From assembly GCA_030248225.1 (NCBI GenBank), contig JASANE010000706.1:62001-126000 (forward strand): a DNA stretch of 64,000 bases, given 5' to 3'. Shown in pieces: positions 33,284-45,036 of this stretch. A program made the position numbers and the translations under genes. This DNA comes from Trileptium ribeirensis. Its lineage: Eukaryota; Nematoda; Enoplea; Enoplida; Thoracostomopsidae. The notes beneath the pieces were generated by a model. The model made no database searches. It had not been told where the DNA came from and saw nothing but the letters and a program-made list of their open reading frames with translations. Position 1 is the first letter of the stretch. Each line of letters begins with the position of its first letter.

Positions 33284-35029
33284 AATGCCATTCTTTTGGT
33301 TTATTTCACGTTAACCCTTACTTCGTCATTCATAGATATTTCCGCAACTTTGTAACAAATAAATAAAAAAAACAAGACTACTGTATGTTTGGTTTTTTGA
33401 TCTCTATCACCAAAGTTATGGCCTTCGGGCAAAACATAACGTTGTACAATTTTAATGCTCAGAATACTATGACACAACAATTATTAATTTTGCTCATTCT
33501 GAAATATCCACTATGGCACAATTGTAATCTTATGATTTACACTCAATCGAGTTGCGTAAAATTTGATCTCGACCGCACGTTGATAGAGAGGAGTCTGGTA
33601 TGTTGAAAGCAAAATTGTTTTCAGTGTTCTTGAATCCGGATAAATTATCTAGTGCCATTTTAATTAAGTCGACTAAAACTTCATCACTACATTAGAGTAC
33701 TTATCAAAATACGGTATTAAAAGGTTGTTAAATTTCAGGTTGTTAAATTTCAGGTTGTTAAATTTCGAATCGGGTGCGTAAGTACTTTCGTGCTAGATAT
33801 TACTTTCTTATTTCACCATTCATAAATCGAATATAAGAGCACATAGATAGTTGAACAATTATAGTTCTGGTTAAATATTTTGGTTTACCTTTAATTTATA
33901 TTTCGCCTGAAGAAAGTCAGATCCGTGAGTCATTTCCGAACTTGTTACAGGAAATCACCGGTATATTTGTAGGTATTTTTTGGCGCATCACCTGTAACTC
34001 CATGTAAGGAAAATTTGAAATAAATCTAACAAATCAAAACCACTTGTCCTAATTTAGAAACGTAAAACACCGTCTGCGTCTGAACATGGTAATGCTGTTT
34101 TAGACACGATTTCGTTCGTGTCAGCGGCACAATTTTTAAACGTGATATACATCACATTATCACACAATGCAAATCACATGTGTTCATTTGCGACATTTAG
34201 CCGGAGAATTCTTTTTATGTTTTATGTTTTTTATACTTTTTTCGTTATTGTGTCTCTTGGACATCCATAATTTCTGCTTGTGACGGTGAGCTAAAGAACT
34301 GAGGATTTCGTTTTAAACTCTACAATTATTATTGGCTTATCAGTATTATAAAAAAGTCTTCGCATATTAATCCAGATTTGTCAAAAAAATTAACATTATT
34401 AAGTGAATAATTGATAGTTTTATGCTTCGCGACTTTCACTGCAACGGTGTTTAGCTTTAATTTTTGTGCATTGTGGTTCTCACAAATACCTTATAAGTCA
34501 TAAGACCACGGGTTGTTCTTCTGTGTGCTAAACAAACGTTTAGCACACAACTATAGACTGAAAGTTCTTCGTCTGTAAAACCAATCATCACAAACTAACC
34601 AGCTAACTAACCCTAGTAACGAAAAAATGCCAACTTTTGTGTGGGTTTTCACTAACTGAACACTTGTCAAAATCAAAGTATGCCTTGTGTTGAAACAGAA
34701 TTTTGGGAATTTGTATTTCGCACAAATTCGTTTCCTTAGTGGCTAATGCATTTGCATCAGAATTAATATTCCGTGTTGGCGAACAAATTTATTATAAAAG
34801 TGACATTACAAACAAATTGATCCTATAAGTAATTTTATGGTGCTGGCGAAATGATTTTGCTAATTGTGGTAATTATGCTTAAATTTTCGTTATCTCAAAA
34901 TGGACTGATTTCAGTCGCAGTGCACGGTTGTCGCAATCTGTTTTACGCACAACTTCAACTATTCAAAAATCATTCCGTAACAATTTCTCTCCGAGATATC
35001 GAAATAAGATGGTTGATGGAGCCATCTTA
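33284..35029. other. Intergenic, minor repeats
   Basis: A 15-bp unit GGTTGTTAAATTTCA is repeated three times at 33723-33768. No gene is supported. Confidence 0.55.
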
Positions 35030-35480
35030 AATTTACTCAAGGCAGAATTTTTGAATATTACACGTAATATCTTATTTTTTTCCTTGGTGCAGTTATTGTG
35101 AGCAAAAATGATCAAAAGCTATTTCATTATTAAAATCGACCATCTCATAGTCCTGTAGGTTGAATGGTATTTGCTTACTGACGGTGAATGTTTCACTCTA
35201 CCCCAGTTGATTAAACCCCTTTTAACACGTGAGACGTTCCTTTAACGTGCGAGCATTGTCATCTGATAGAGTAACCAATATCATACAGAGACCACATATA
35301 TATAAATTTCGTGACATTTTTCTCGATAATGATCTTTGGCAATAAAACAAATCCGTCAAGATAAAAGATTCCTCGACTGTTTTTACAGACGTCAAAAACT
35401 TGCAGAATTCACCTTTTGTTATCCAGACGAAGGATTATGTTACGATAGGCTTTGGTGCTTCATTTTCTGCCGTATAAGTA
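35030..35480. repeat. Dispersed repeat, copy 1 (partner at 40330-40765)
   Basis: It is collinear with 40330-40765 over several hundred bases (shared words include CACGTGAGACGTTCCTTT, TTGATTAAA and GGTTACGTTACGATAGG-like). Both differ by many substitutions and indels. The minus strand of both encodes related peptide fragments, so the repeat may descend from a coding element. Confidence 0.8.
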
Positions 35481-37009
35481 ATAATACTTGGCGTGACTAA
35501 ACTTAAGGAGACCATACCAACCATCCTATTTTGTAGCTAATATAAAAAGTTTTACAGAACACCCCTTGTTTCAGTGAAATCAGTGAAATCCGGCTCAAAA
35601 CTGGTCGAGGACACAATGTTCTGTGAATAAAGTCATTAAATACAGTAAAAATTCTGATAAAATTACTGGAATTATTGAGCATAAAGATTTGTCGAACTTC
35701 AACTAAACGGGTTTAGTTCTCGAACACCAAAAGCTTAACTATAGGGTCCATTTGCTTGTGATGTCACTATTGTGATAAATAGTTTTACGTAAACTTGATA
35801 GGCAAGAAAATTAGGGAAGAAAATTTATGCAAGTTGAAAATCGTCGAAATTCTGTTCGAGCACGAGATATACTTTTTGGCACTTGGAATGATTTTGCCGA
35901 TTTTCCGTTAGCGAAAAAGGAATGAAATTCAGAAACAAGGATCTGCGATTTCGCATCGGTTATTACAAAGTAGGATGGTTCGCTAATATGCTGTGCCAAC
36001 CCTGTAATTTTCCAGTTGTAATCGAAGATCCAGCAAAATTTTCATTTTTAGGTGACAAATTTTGCCACGTTTCAGTTATAAAGTTAATTGTCTCTAAATA
36101 AATATGCGTTATATGCAAATTATGTGAACCCTTAGGTACAGTACGACTCTAGCCTGACATCAGATAAGATTTGGGAATCGTGCATGTTTCCTATTGCTAG
36201 CAGTTTATCTTGCATTTGTTTAATCTTAATATCAATTCGCTATACTAGATTCTCTATACAGATTTGGTGCTGCAAATAATCAAAGCAGCGTAATATTTGG
36301 TTTAAAACTTTTAATACATTGCCTAATAACGTTAAACCTATATTATCTTTACGAATATTAGAAACGCGGTCTTGAACAATGGTGTATATAATGTAAGTAA
36401 GTAAAAACAATAATTGACAGAATATCATAACATTATGTATATAAATATTATGTGGATAGTCACAAAAATTCAACTGGATAAACATACAGTAATTTCATAT
36501 TTTGATACATTACAAATCATAATTACAAGGCACGATACAATTATGAATTATACACATTATTGAGTAATTCTAGAAACTGTACATCAGTTGCGCCATCATT
36601 ACTTCAATAGAATTTAATATTTTTTCGTCTGTCATACAATGCCGAACGCATATAATGAACCTTCATGTTTTTTACCGTATATTTTATCGACGTATGCAGG
36701 TAGACTATTGCGTCTAACGTCAAATGACATTGATTAGTTCACCACATTTGAAGTTGATAAGAGCGTGTCAGATTGATGATACATTCGTTTGACGATATAG
36801 AGATGATGTATAAATTTAGCAACATTAACGAGAAGCATGTCCTCACTGATAGCGACTGCTCCACAACCAAAGTGGTTTTTTTAATATATGTATTATTTAT
36901 ACACTGGGCGTTGTTCATCAATTAGCGGGCCAAAGTCTAGTTGAGGGGCTTCTCAAAGTCCTAAATTTGTAGCAAATATTTTTAATCAAGTCTAACGATA
37001 CTGAAACGG
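35481..37009. other. Intergenic, nothing recognised
   Basis: Small minus-strand frames (35811-35999, 36240-36485) carry no identifiable motif. Confidence 0.55.
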
Positions 37010-38245
37010 GAATTTGGTAATCGGGAATTTTGTTTCGAGAATATCGGTATTGGTAATTTGAAAATCGTCAATGTGGTAATTTTAGTTTGAGACTCGGGAA
37101 TTTGTTAATCAAAAATTTGGAAATCACGAATTTGGGAACAGGGTTTGTGGAAATCGAAGAATGTGAAATCTGGGAATTAGAAATATAGGAATAGGACATT
37201 TGAGAATCGGAAATTGGGGAATCGTAGACTATTAGAATAACGAATTTGAGAATCGAGGAATTTGGAATTGTGGAATCGAAAATTTGGGAATCGGGAATAT
37301 GAGAATCCGGAATTTAGGAATCGTCATTATAGGAACCGTGAATTTGGGAATCGGGAATTGTGAAATTGAGAATTTGGAAATCATCGGGGAATTGGGAATT
37401 TTTGGGATCGGGAATTTGGGAATTTGAGAATAGGAAATTTAGGGGATCGGAAAATATTGAATCCGGAATATTAGTTTCGAGAATATCGGTATTGGTAACT
37501 TGAAAATCGTCAATGTGGTAATTTGAAATTTGAGACTCGGGAATTTGTTAATCAAAATTTGAGAATGACGAATTTGAGAACAGGGTTTGTGGGAATTGAA
37601 GAATGCGGAACTTTTGAATTAGGAATATAGGAATAGGACATTTGAGAATCGGAAATTGGGGAATCGTAAGGACTTTTAGAAACGCGAATTTGAGCATCGA
37701 GGAATTTGGAATTGTGGACTCGAAAATTTGGGAATTTCAGAATAAGGGATTTTGGGAATCGGAAAATAGGGAATCCGGAATATTAGTTTCGAGAATATCG
37801 GTATTGGTAACTTGAAAATCGTCAATGTGGTAATTTGGAATTAGGGACTCTGGAATTTATTAATCGAAAATTTAAGAATCACGAATTTGGGAACAGAGTT
37901 TGTGGGAATCGAAGAATGTTGAATTTGGGAATTAAGAATATAGGAATAGGAAATTTGAGAATCAGGAATGGAGGAATTGGAAATTGGGGAATCGGGAAAT
38001 TTTGACTTTTAGTATCGCGAATTTGGAAATCGAGGAATTGGGAATTGTGGATCGAGAATTTGGGAATCGGGAATATGAGAATCTGGAATTCAGGGATCGT
38101 CAATACGGCAACCGAGAATTTTTTGAATCGGGAATTTGGAAATTGAGAATTTGGAAATCGGGGAATTCAGAATTTTGGAACCGGGAATTTGGGAGTCAGG
38201 AATTAGGGAATTTGAGTATAGGAAATTTTGGGAATCGAAAATTGA
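37010..38245. repeat. Degenerate GAATTTGGGAATCG satellite with a higher-order unit
   Basis: About 1.2 kb consists of drifting GAATTTGGGAATCGG words of roughly 10-15 bp. A larger landmark, GTTTCGAGAATATCGGTATT, then GGTAA and GAAAATCGTCAATGTGG, recurs at 37032, 37474 and 37795, so the array also carries a longer repeat level. Pro/Ile/Phe/Asn-rich frames on both strands are by-products of the period. Confidence 0.9.
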
Positions 38246-38420
38246 CTTTACAAGTAAATTGACTTTACAAGCATATTCTGTGTTGTTAGCTATTTGTAGT
38301 TGCATTATTGTTCATTTTGGATTTACTAGTATATCTTCTGCTTGCCGTCTCAGGTTTGCATTATATACATATGTGTGACTGATTCTAACATCCGTAGCGG
38401 TAAAATGGAAAGGTACAATT

Positions 38421-39241
38421 ATGTCAGCAGCCCTGGAAGAAGCCGTACAAATGGTATTTGCAGACGACGATGACATACTGGAATTACAAGGAGGTGCGGA
38501 CGACGATCCGTGTAACGATGGCCCACCCGACAACCAGCAGCTTGAATAATCAGACTCTGATTCAGACGTGCATTCTAATCAGTGAACTTCAGAAGACGAA
38601 ACAGATAAAGATGATTCTGATTTGGATCAAGCAGATAGTTGGGACAACATGGGGACATTCAAAACTAATATTGACGGATACATGTGCGCGTCGCGTGCTC
38701 CATCAGGCCCAGTCCATGCCAGTGCTGCTAACATAATTCGAGAGCAACCAGGGCCTTCTGATGTTGTTCCGTAAAAATTTCCGAAGCCAATTGAAGCCTT
38801 TAGCTTCTGCTTTACCGGAGAAATGCGAGATTTGCTCATGCTGAAAACTAATTTGGCGTACGAATCCTACTGCACGGCTCACCCGGAGTTCAACACTGCT
38901 ACTTGGTTCAGCTGCTTCAGATCGTTTGCGGATGAGGGAATGGAGGCGTTCATTCGCCTGCTAATTATTCAGGGAGCTTACAAAGCTGGCAAACGAAGCA
39001 CACATGCGGTTTGGAGTGAGCTTCAAAACCTCGTTTCCGCGCAACGGTGCCTCGTGACTTGTTCGAACTTCTACTCCGCTTCTGTTGCTTTGATGACAAG
39101 ACAACATGTGAGGAGTGCCTTTCCACCGATAAATTCGCGGCAATTCGGCAGCTGTGGAATGTGTTCGTGACAAGGTTGCAGGAGCTCTATCGTCCAGGGC
39201 CCAACGTGACCGTCGATGATATGATATTATATTTTTCGTAA
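38421..39241 (+). pseudogene. piggyBac-like transposase, truncated and broken
   Basis: From ATG 38421 the frame gives an acidic N-terminus (ADDDDILEL, later SEDETDKDDSD) typical of piggyBac transposases, with three in-frame stops (about 38547, 38580 and 38770). It then gives LMLKTNLAYESYC and GMEAFIRLLIIQG. A frameshift near 39045 moves to MPRDLFELLLRF, CCFDD and STDKFAAIRQLW, ending at PGPNVTVDDMILYF, where the first catalytic Asp region of the DDE_Tnp_1_7 domain begins. The remaining catalytic residues and the Cys-rich C-terminus are missing. No TTAA target pair or terminal repeats were found. Confidence 0.85.
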
Positions 39242-40329
39242 AATTACCTAGTGCTTGTGTCCATTTGATTTTATTTTTCGAAAAACTTTCAACAGTATAT
39301 TTTGCTGCGTAAAAGTAGGTACAATGCTCTGTGTTATACAGAAAGAATAACCACATGGAGCCTAGGATGGAGTTGCTACGGCCGAGTGAAGTCAGACGTT
39401 TTTCTAAAAGTTTGAAAAATAATAAATATGGTTCAAAGTTTTATAGAATGGTGATGAAATGATCGCGTTTAGTCATACCGCGTATGTGAACAAATAACAG
39501 TATTACAATTCACTCCACATCCTTACCTTCAAGCTTGACCTCAATGTCCACCTGTACAGGTCATTTTTCTCTAGGGGGTCCAATGGACCCCCGTCAGAAA
39601 ACCGAAGTAGTGCAGAAAGCTCAGGAATCGTAGGGCTACACTGTCCACTCGCTGTAGACAATTGTACTACTTCCTGCAAATATTTTATTGGCAGCCAAAA
39701 ACGATTTTCAAAATGTTCACCTGGAATTTCAATGAATGTTTTAAATATCAAACCGTGTTTATTTTGACACCATGAGCCTTGTACTATTGGTAAAGCATGG
39801 ATGCAAAAGCATATTATTTTGTCATTTGTTACCCTATATGTCTACACTATTTTTACAATTTCATCAGTCTTATAATAACGAAAAAATAAAGTTGCTTTTG
39901 CATTTTTATCAAAATACAACCACTGTTGAGAGATGCTTTAAGATGCTCATTTACAAAATATATTTTACACCTAGAGCAACCAATCATTCTTTGAAGGAGC
40001 ATATTGCTGCAGCAAACACATATACTAAAACAATTCTATTCAGTAGTAGGGAGTTCTTAAACTAGTTCCTGACGCGGTGTTTATGACGCATGGCAAACAA
40101 TAGAATTAAATCTGGCTCTGCACAAACTCAACGCGAATTAGAGACTGTGATTCTGATATTATAAAATACTTGTTCCTAAAGGCGTTGAATCAAAAATTGA
40201 ATATCTTTTTTACATTCTATCAGAACTAGAGGTGGGAAACAGAATCATCATAATACTATAAGAGCTGTAGTCCTATGTCTGAGTGTCTGTGCGTCTGTGT
40301 GTCTGCGTCTGTTCCATATTCGCTGTTTA
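39242..40329. other. Intergenic, two unexplained open frames
   Basis: A minus-strand frame (39503-39751) and a plus-strand frame (39772-40065) are each over 80 codons and less biased than their surroundings. Neither has a family motif. They could be exons or decayed transposon pieces; I do not call genes. Confidence 0.35.
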
Positions 40330-40765
40330 AACCTGAAATTTTTAAGTTTACACGTATTATCTTAATACTTTTATTCGTGCTGCTCTTGTGAGTGAGACAT
40401 TGGTCAAAAGTTATTTTTTTACCATCCCATGTAATTTCATAGACCGGCGGGTCGTATTGTATTTGGTTACTAACAGAAAATGCTTCACTCAACCCCATTT
40501 GATTAAATTCTTGTTCACACGTGAGACGTTCCTTTTTTGTACGGACATTATCGCCAATATCCATGCACCCATCTTAAATATGTAAATTCTAGAATATTTT
40601 TCTTGAAAATGTTCTTTAGCGATAAAAAATCCGTGAACATACAATATTTCTAAAGTGTTTTCACAGGCGTTAAAAATTTGTAGTTTTCACGGTTCATTGT
40701 TCAGATAAAAGGTTACGTTACGATAGGGTTTGTTGCTTCATTTTTTTTCCTATAAGAAAAATCTG
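40330..40765. repeat. Dispersed repeat, copy 2 (partner at 35030-35480)
   Basis: This is the better-preserved copy. Its minus strand holds an open frame (40564 down to 40256) beginning MDIGDNVRTKKERLTC. The other copy encodes a related NARTLKERLTC-type string with stops. The plus-strand edge is a CTGTGCGTCTGTGTGTCTGC simple run. Confidence 0.8.
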
Positions 40766-40796
40766 ATATGAATTTTTTTTATTAACTGGTTTTCAA

Positions 40797-41160
40797 GTTG
40801 GGCCTCATATAGCGTAATTTGACCCGCTGAGTCGATTGAAGTGGTCTATTTTCGGCTCTGATGTTTCGCTAAGGAGTTATGTGGGTCAAAAACTTGGAAA
40901 AGGCACCACTCCCAATTTGAGTCTCAGGTGTCCAAAAATCGTAAAAAATGAAGTTAGTCTCATATAAGTTGATTTGTGTCGCTCAGTCAATTGGAGTGGT
41001 TAATTTTCGCCTAGGCTCCCATAAGAAGTTATGGGGTCGGGATACCTACTGAAGGAAACCACTCCCAATATGAGCCTCCGAGGTGTAAAAATCGAAAGGG
41101 TGAGTGAAGTTAGTCTCATATAAGGTAATTTGATCCTCTCAGTCTAGCCAGATGCCTGAG
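40797..41160. repeat. About 155-bp tandem repeat, 2.3 copies
   Basis: Units begin at 40797, 40951 and 41107 (AAGTTAGTCTCATATAAG type) and contain CACTCCCAATATGAG-like blocks. Confidence 0.85.
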
Positions 41161-41185
41161 TTTTTCGGAAGTCAATCATTTGCGT

Positions 41186-41392
41186 GACCCATGTCAACTT
41201 TAGGGGCAGGGCGTTATAACTTTAGAAAAAAGAACAGCTTAGATGTTCGGGGGGCAGTCCAACGACTAGGCTTAGGCTTAGTACATGGCTAATATAGGGA
41301 CTTAAGCTTAGGCTAAGACTAAGACTTAGGCTTAGTATATCGAGAACGACATGGCATGCATTACACTTCGTCCACTAAAGTTCACATGGTCC
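41186..41392. mobile_element. 207-bp MITE, Merlin-like, copy 2
   Basis: It is homologous to 33063-33275 throughout, with inverted ends GACCCATGTCAACTTTAGG and CTAAAGTTCACATGGTCC. It is flanked by an 8-bp duplication, ATTTGCGT (41178-41185) and GTTTGCGT (41393-41400), with one mismatch. No coding capacity. Confidence 0.8.
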
Positions 41393-41400
41393 GTTTGCGT

Positions 41401-43593
41401 TATGCTCAACGCTTTTAGGATTTTATGGATTTAGCGGGCAACTCGCATCATAGACACGCGCTCACGTGCATCCATAACTGCTTAATACAACAAACGTATA
41501 GTATCAGGATTACGATTTTTAACATTATCACCAAGACTGCAAAAGCGCGGAGCTGTGAAAATTTACAAATTTACAATAAATTTAAAGTATAAAAAAATTG
41601 AATATATTTAATAATTCAGTTGAGTTATAATTCCTCAAATTATCGGGTATTTGATTTGTTCTACAGTCACAGCCAGCCATTTATACACATACTATTTGTA
41701 TATATATAAAAGCGACCAAGACCGTAGTCATTGCCACAGGGCTCCCCCCAAAAGACAGCTCTATACAGGTTTTAAGACCCTCAGGACTTGGATATTTTCC
41801 AAAGGTTCATTTATAAGTTAGCGTTCGTTCCTCGTATTTATAAAAAACAATTTAAAAACTATTGCATTCTAAAAATAATTTTATTCTTGCATAAAATTAT
41901 TACAAAACGTTAAGTTCAAAAATTCGAAATTTTCGTTTCTCTTGCAGTTTTTATTGCCTTGTCTAGTATTTCCTCTTCCTCTTATTTTAATACAAACTTT
42001 TATAAGTTAAAAGAGTCAGCTAAAGCTGATCAGAATTTAAGAACTTTCATTATTCTTCAAAATGAATAATTTATTCTCTCAGAAATATGTTCGATGAAAA
42101 CACATTGAGTGTATAATAATTAATATATACAATTGTTTACGAACAAATGTGTATGAAATGCAACTATAAAATCCAAATATGTAAAAAATTTATGACTTGC
42201 AAAAATCGTGATATTCCGTTTACAGACAATCACGGCAGAAATCCTGAGCACCCTACTTTTAGAATTCTAAGATGGACATATTTGTTTAGTAAATTCAACT
42301 TTATTTAATTCAACTAATAGGCACAGGTATGCGTCAAAAAAGCAATACCAATAAGAGTTCAGTGACTATGCATGCTGAAGTTTAGCATTACGATATGCAT
42401 TTTCGAAAATAAATGTACAAAGTATTTTAAGCATCAATACAGATTGTCAGTTACGCGTGAGTCTCCTTAGTATGCGTCGAATTGGGTTATTTTTGTCAAT
42501 TCGCGATTTTAAAACTCATGTTCGGGAATTTGCCATATTTACGCGAACACGGCTTACGATACAAGAACACATAGCCGTTGCTTGCAGTCGCTATTGTACA
42601 ATTTCGCATGGCAGTTTGCTGACCTTGTACACTTGAAAACGCGATAAGCAATAGCATTTATTTGTAGTGTAGTTACAAATATACATAAACGGACCGTGGG
42701 AAACGTGCAATATGAGGAAATGTGCGCGTACTTAAATTGCAATCGTACACCGCGGAGTCCCGGGTAGCGTTAGCTAAACTGCGACTATGTATAGCAAAGT
42801 GCGAAAACGAATTTTTCACGATTCGTTTCATGATTTTGACAAAAGTTCAACATACACATCTCTTAGTTTGACTCACGGATTATTAAACAAAGACATGGCC
42901 GGGCCAGATTAAAGAATCTATACGACGCAGATTAATCGATACTGAGATAAACTTTGTTTGAAAATTGCCCATTGCAAATTAGTGCTGATGCATTTCATCG
43001 AATGAGTGGGTTATAAGAGGCGTCAAGTATCTAGACCCTAATATGGCTGAAAAAGGTTTTTTAATTTGAGGTTGTGATAAGATGATATATCTCAAAAATG
43101 AACATTAATGATGATATAATGTTGTCCCAAGTACTGTTTCAAATAATTAATTTTTGGACCATTCGCAAACAAATGCAAAATTTTATGTAAATTGGTTAAT
43201 AATAAATATTATCCCTAAAAAAGCAAGCTGCTACGAAGTGTATAACATAAGTCATCATATGTGATAATACGGAATAAAATGGGAATTATATCTAAACACA
43301 ACATATGAGATCAGTGCCTCAAAGTCAATCGATGATATGCCGTGGTTAAATACAACGATTCATCTAATATTCGACCTTTTCAGCGCAGTGTCGGCAAGAA
43401 AGCCGTTTCTTACCGCTGCTCGCTAATGCTTATTCTTGAAAATTCGTTTTATTAATTTTATCTGTCTAGTTACAGGCAGTACAATTTTTTAGTCGGCTAT
43501 TTATCAATTTTTTTTCGTTTTGTTCTAATTTATTATTGACACAACAAACCATGGTTCCTTTGTTGTTTTCCCAGCCTTTGGCTTTGTACAATA
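41401..43593. other. AT-rich region upstream of the second secreted-protein gene
   Basis: No repeat or gene is recognised. Just upstream of the ATG, a polypyrimidine run ending TTTTCCCAG (about 43574) could be a 5'UTR splice acceptor. Confidence 0.5.
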
Positions 43594-44047
43594 ATGGGAT
43601 CATATCGTATTACATCATTCATGGGATTGGCCTGCCTCGTCGCGATGACTATAATTGATCTAAGCAACGAAAGCATAGCGATTGGCAGACAAGGCAAGCT
43701 AAGCGATCCGAAATGTATTTGTAAAACAATAGCTGTCGACGATAGTTCTGCAACAAAACGCTATGCTGCCAAGGCGACAGAGGATGATGTGCGATCGATT
43801 TATTTGCTCTATAACATACTTGCAGCTGAGAACGACGAGCAATCATTGGAACAATATCCAACGCAAGAAAATTATAAATCAGAAGTTGTGAGAAATCCCC
43901 CGAAAACTAAAAGTAAGTTAAGTTAAGTTATATGTAGCTTATTATTTATATAGTTTATACCTCAAACGCCCATTAATGGGGTTTCGTCCAATTTCACTGA
44001 AGTCATTAATCCTCATTTGTTTTTCTTCAACAGTTATACATTTTTAA
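43594..44047 (+). CDS. Putative secreted protein with SIAIGRQGK motif (paralogue 2), two exons
   Basis: ATG 43594 has a good context (A at -3, G at +4). Exon 1 (43594-43912) encodes a signal peptide (hydrophobic about residues 8-21, FMGLACLVAMTIID), then SIAIGRQGK at residues 27-35 and an acidic, Asn/Glu-rich mature part with a Cys-x-Cys (about residues 41-43). A GTAAGT donor (43913) and a strong TTTTTCTTCAACAG acceptor (ending 44033) define a 121-bp intron; exon 2 adds only IIHF before a stop. Unspliced, the frame ends in SKLS instead. Total is about 110 aa either way. It shares the motif, but no other clear sequence, with 27991-28554. Function is unknown. Confidence 0.65.
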
Positions 44048-44063
44048 ACTCCAAGTATTTGAT

Positions 44064-44120
44064 GCAGCACCGAGACCGATGTGGTAAACATCATTTAATT
44101 TATATATGATTAAGTACTAT
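44064..44120. repeat. 60-bp satellite, left part
   Basis: One unit (GCAGCACCGAGACCGATGTG to GATTAAGTACTA) matches the array at 44624-45036. The two parts are separated by the MITE at 44121-44623. Confidence 0.85.
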
Positions 44121-44623
44121 GTGGTGTTCACGTTATAATGTCCCCGCTGTTTGGAACTTTTGCCCACTTATAGTCGCGACCCTAATGTATAGACGATATA
44201 GGTGTCACCCATGCAGTAAGTCAATTGCCGAGAGTGTACGACACAGCCCTAGCTACTACATTTTTCCTTACCTTAGCTACCAATTTGGCGTGAATTAACT
44301 GCAACAAACAGCAGCTACAGCTACAGCTACAGCTACAGGTGTATTAGTCAACTATTCAGTGTAGTTTTTTCTAAATTCTCGGTATTTGTATCTAGGCCAC
44401 ATGAACGTTGAACAAATAGTGCCGCACACTGTCAATAAAACTGCAACAAGACACGGTGTGCTGGACACTGTAAAGATGTGGCAATACCCCTAGCTAGCTA
44501 CCGTTGAAAACAAATTATAAAAAACATGCGGGTGTCTAAGACACCGTGTTGTCGGTATTGTACCTAGCACTGTGTGGTGTACATAGGTTCCAAACGTTGG
44601 GGACATTATAACGTCAACGCCGC
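44121..44623. mobile_element. 503-bp hairpin-rich MITE inserted in the satellite
   Basis: The ends are GTGGTGTTCACGTTATAATG and the complement of GCGGCGTTGACGTTATAATG, both continuing TCCCC and GTTTGGAAC, giving inverted repeats of about 38 bp. The interior carries GGTGT/ACACC hairpins (for example GGTGTCTAAGACACC near 44531) and a CTACAG run at 44312. The termini match the element at 30569. There is no ORF. It divides a 60-bp satellite, leaving ACTA on the left and ATTA on the right. Confidence 0.8.
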
Positions 44624-45036
44624 ATTAAATGCAGCACTGGGACCGTTGGGTGAACAACAACACTTAATATTTATATGATTAAGTATTAGATAAAGCACTG
44701 AGACCGTTCAGTGAACAACACCTAATTATTACATAATTAAGTATTATGTATATGCAGCACTGGGACCGTTGGGTGAACAACATCACTTATTTTTTGCATG
44801 TTTAAGTATTAGATGCAACACTGAGACCGTTGCGTGAAGAACAACACTTATGATTACGTATTAGATGCAGCTCTGAGACTGTTGGGTGAACCACATCACT
44901 TAGTTTTTATATGTTTAAGTATTAGATGCAACACTGAGACCGTTGGGTAAAAAACAACACTTAATATTTATATGATTAAGTATTAGATGCAGCACTGAGA
45001 CCGTTGGGTGAACATCACTTAATTTATATATGATTG
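44624..45036. repeat. 60-bp satellite, right part, about seven units
   Basis: Units of about 50-63 bp with the core GCAGCACTGAGACCGTTGGG, then TGAACAACA and TATGATTAAGTATTAGAT, begin near 44632, 44693, 44755, 44815, 44865, 44928 and 44988. They vary by substitutions and small indels. Confidence 0.9.

Noticed and set aside
37879..38378. Pro/Ile/Phe- and Asn/Glu-rich frames in the GAATTTGGGAATCG array
   Set aside because: They are produced by the repeat period on both strands and have no coding signature.
39503..40065. C-terminal part of the piggyBac transposase
   Set aside because: Neither strand shows the later catalytic Asp blocks or the Cys-rich end, so I leave the frames unassigned.
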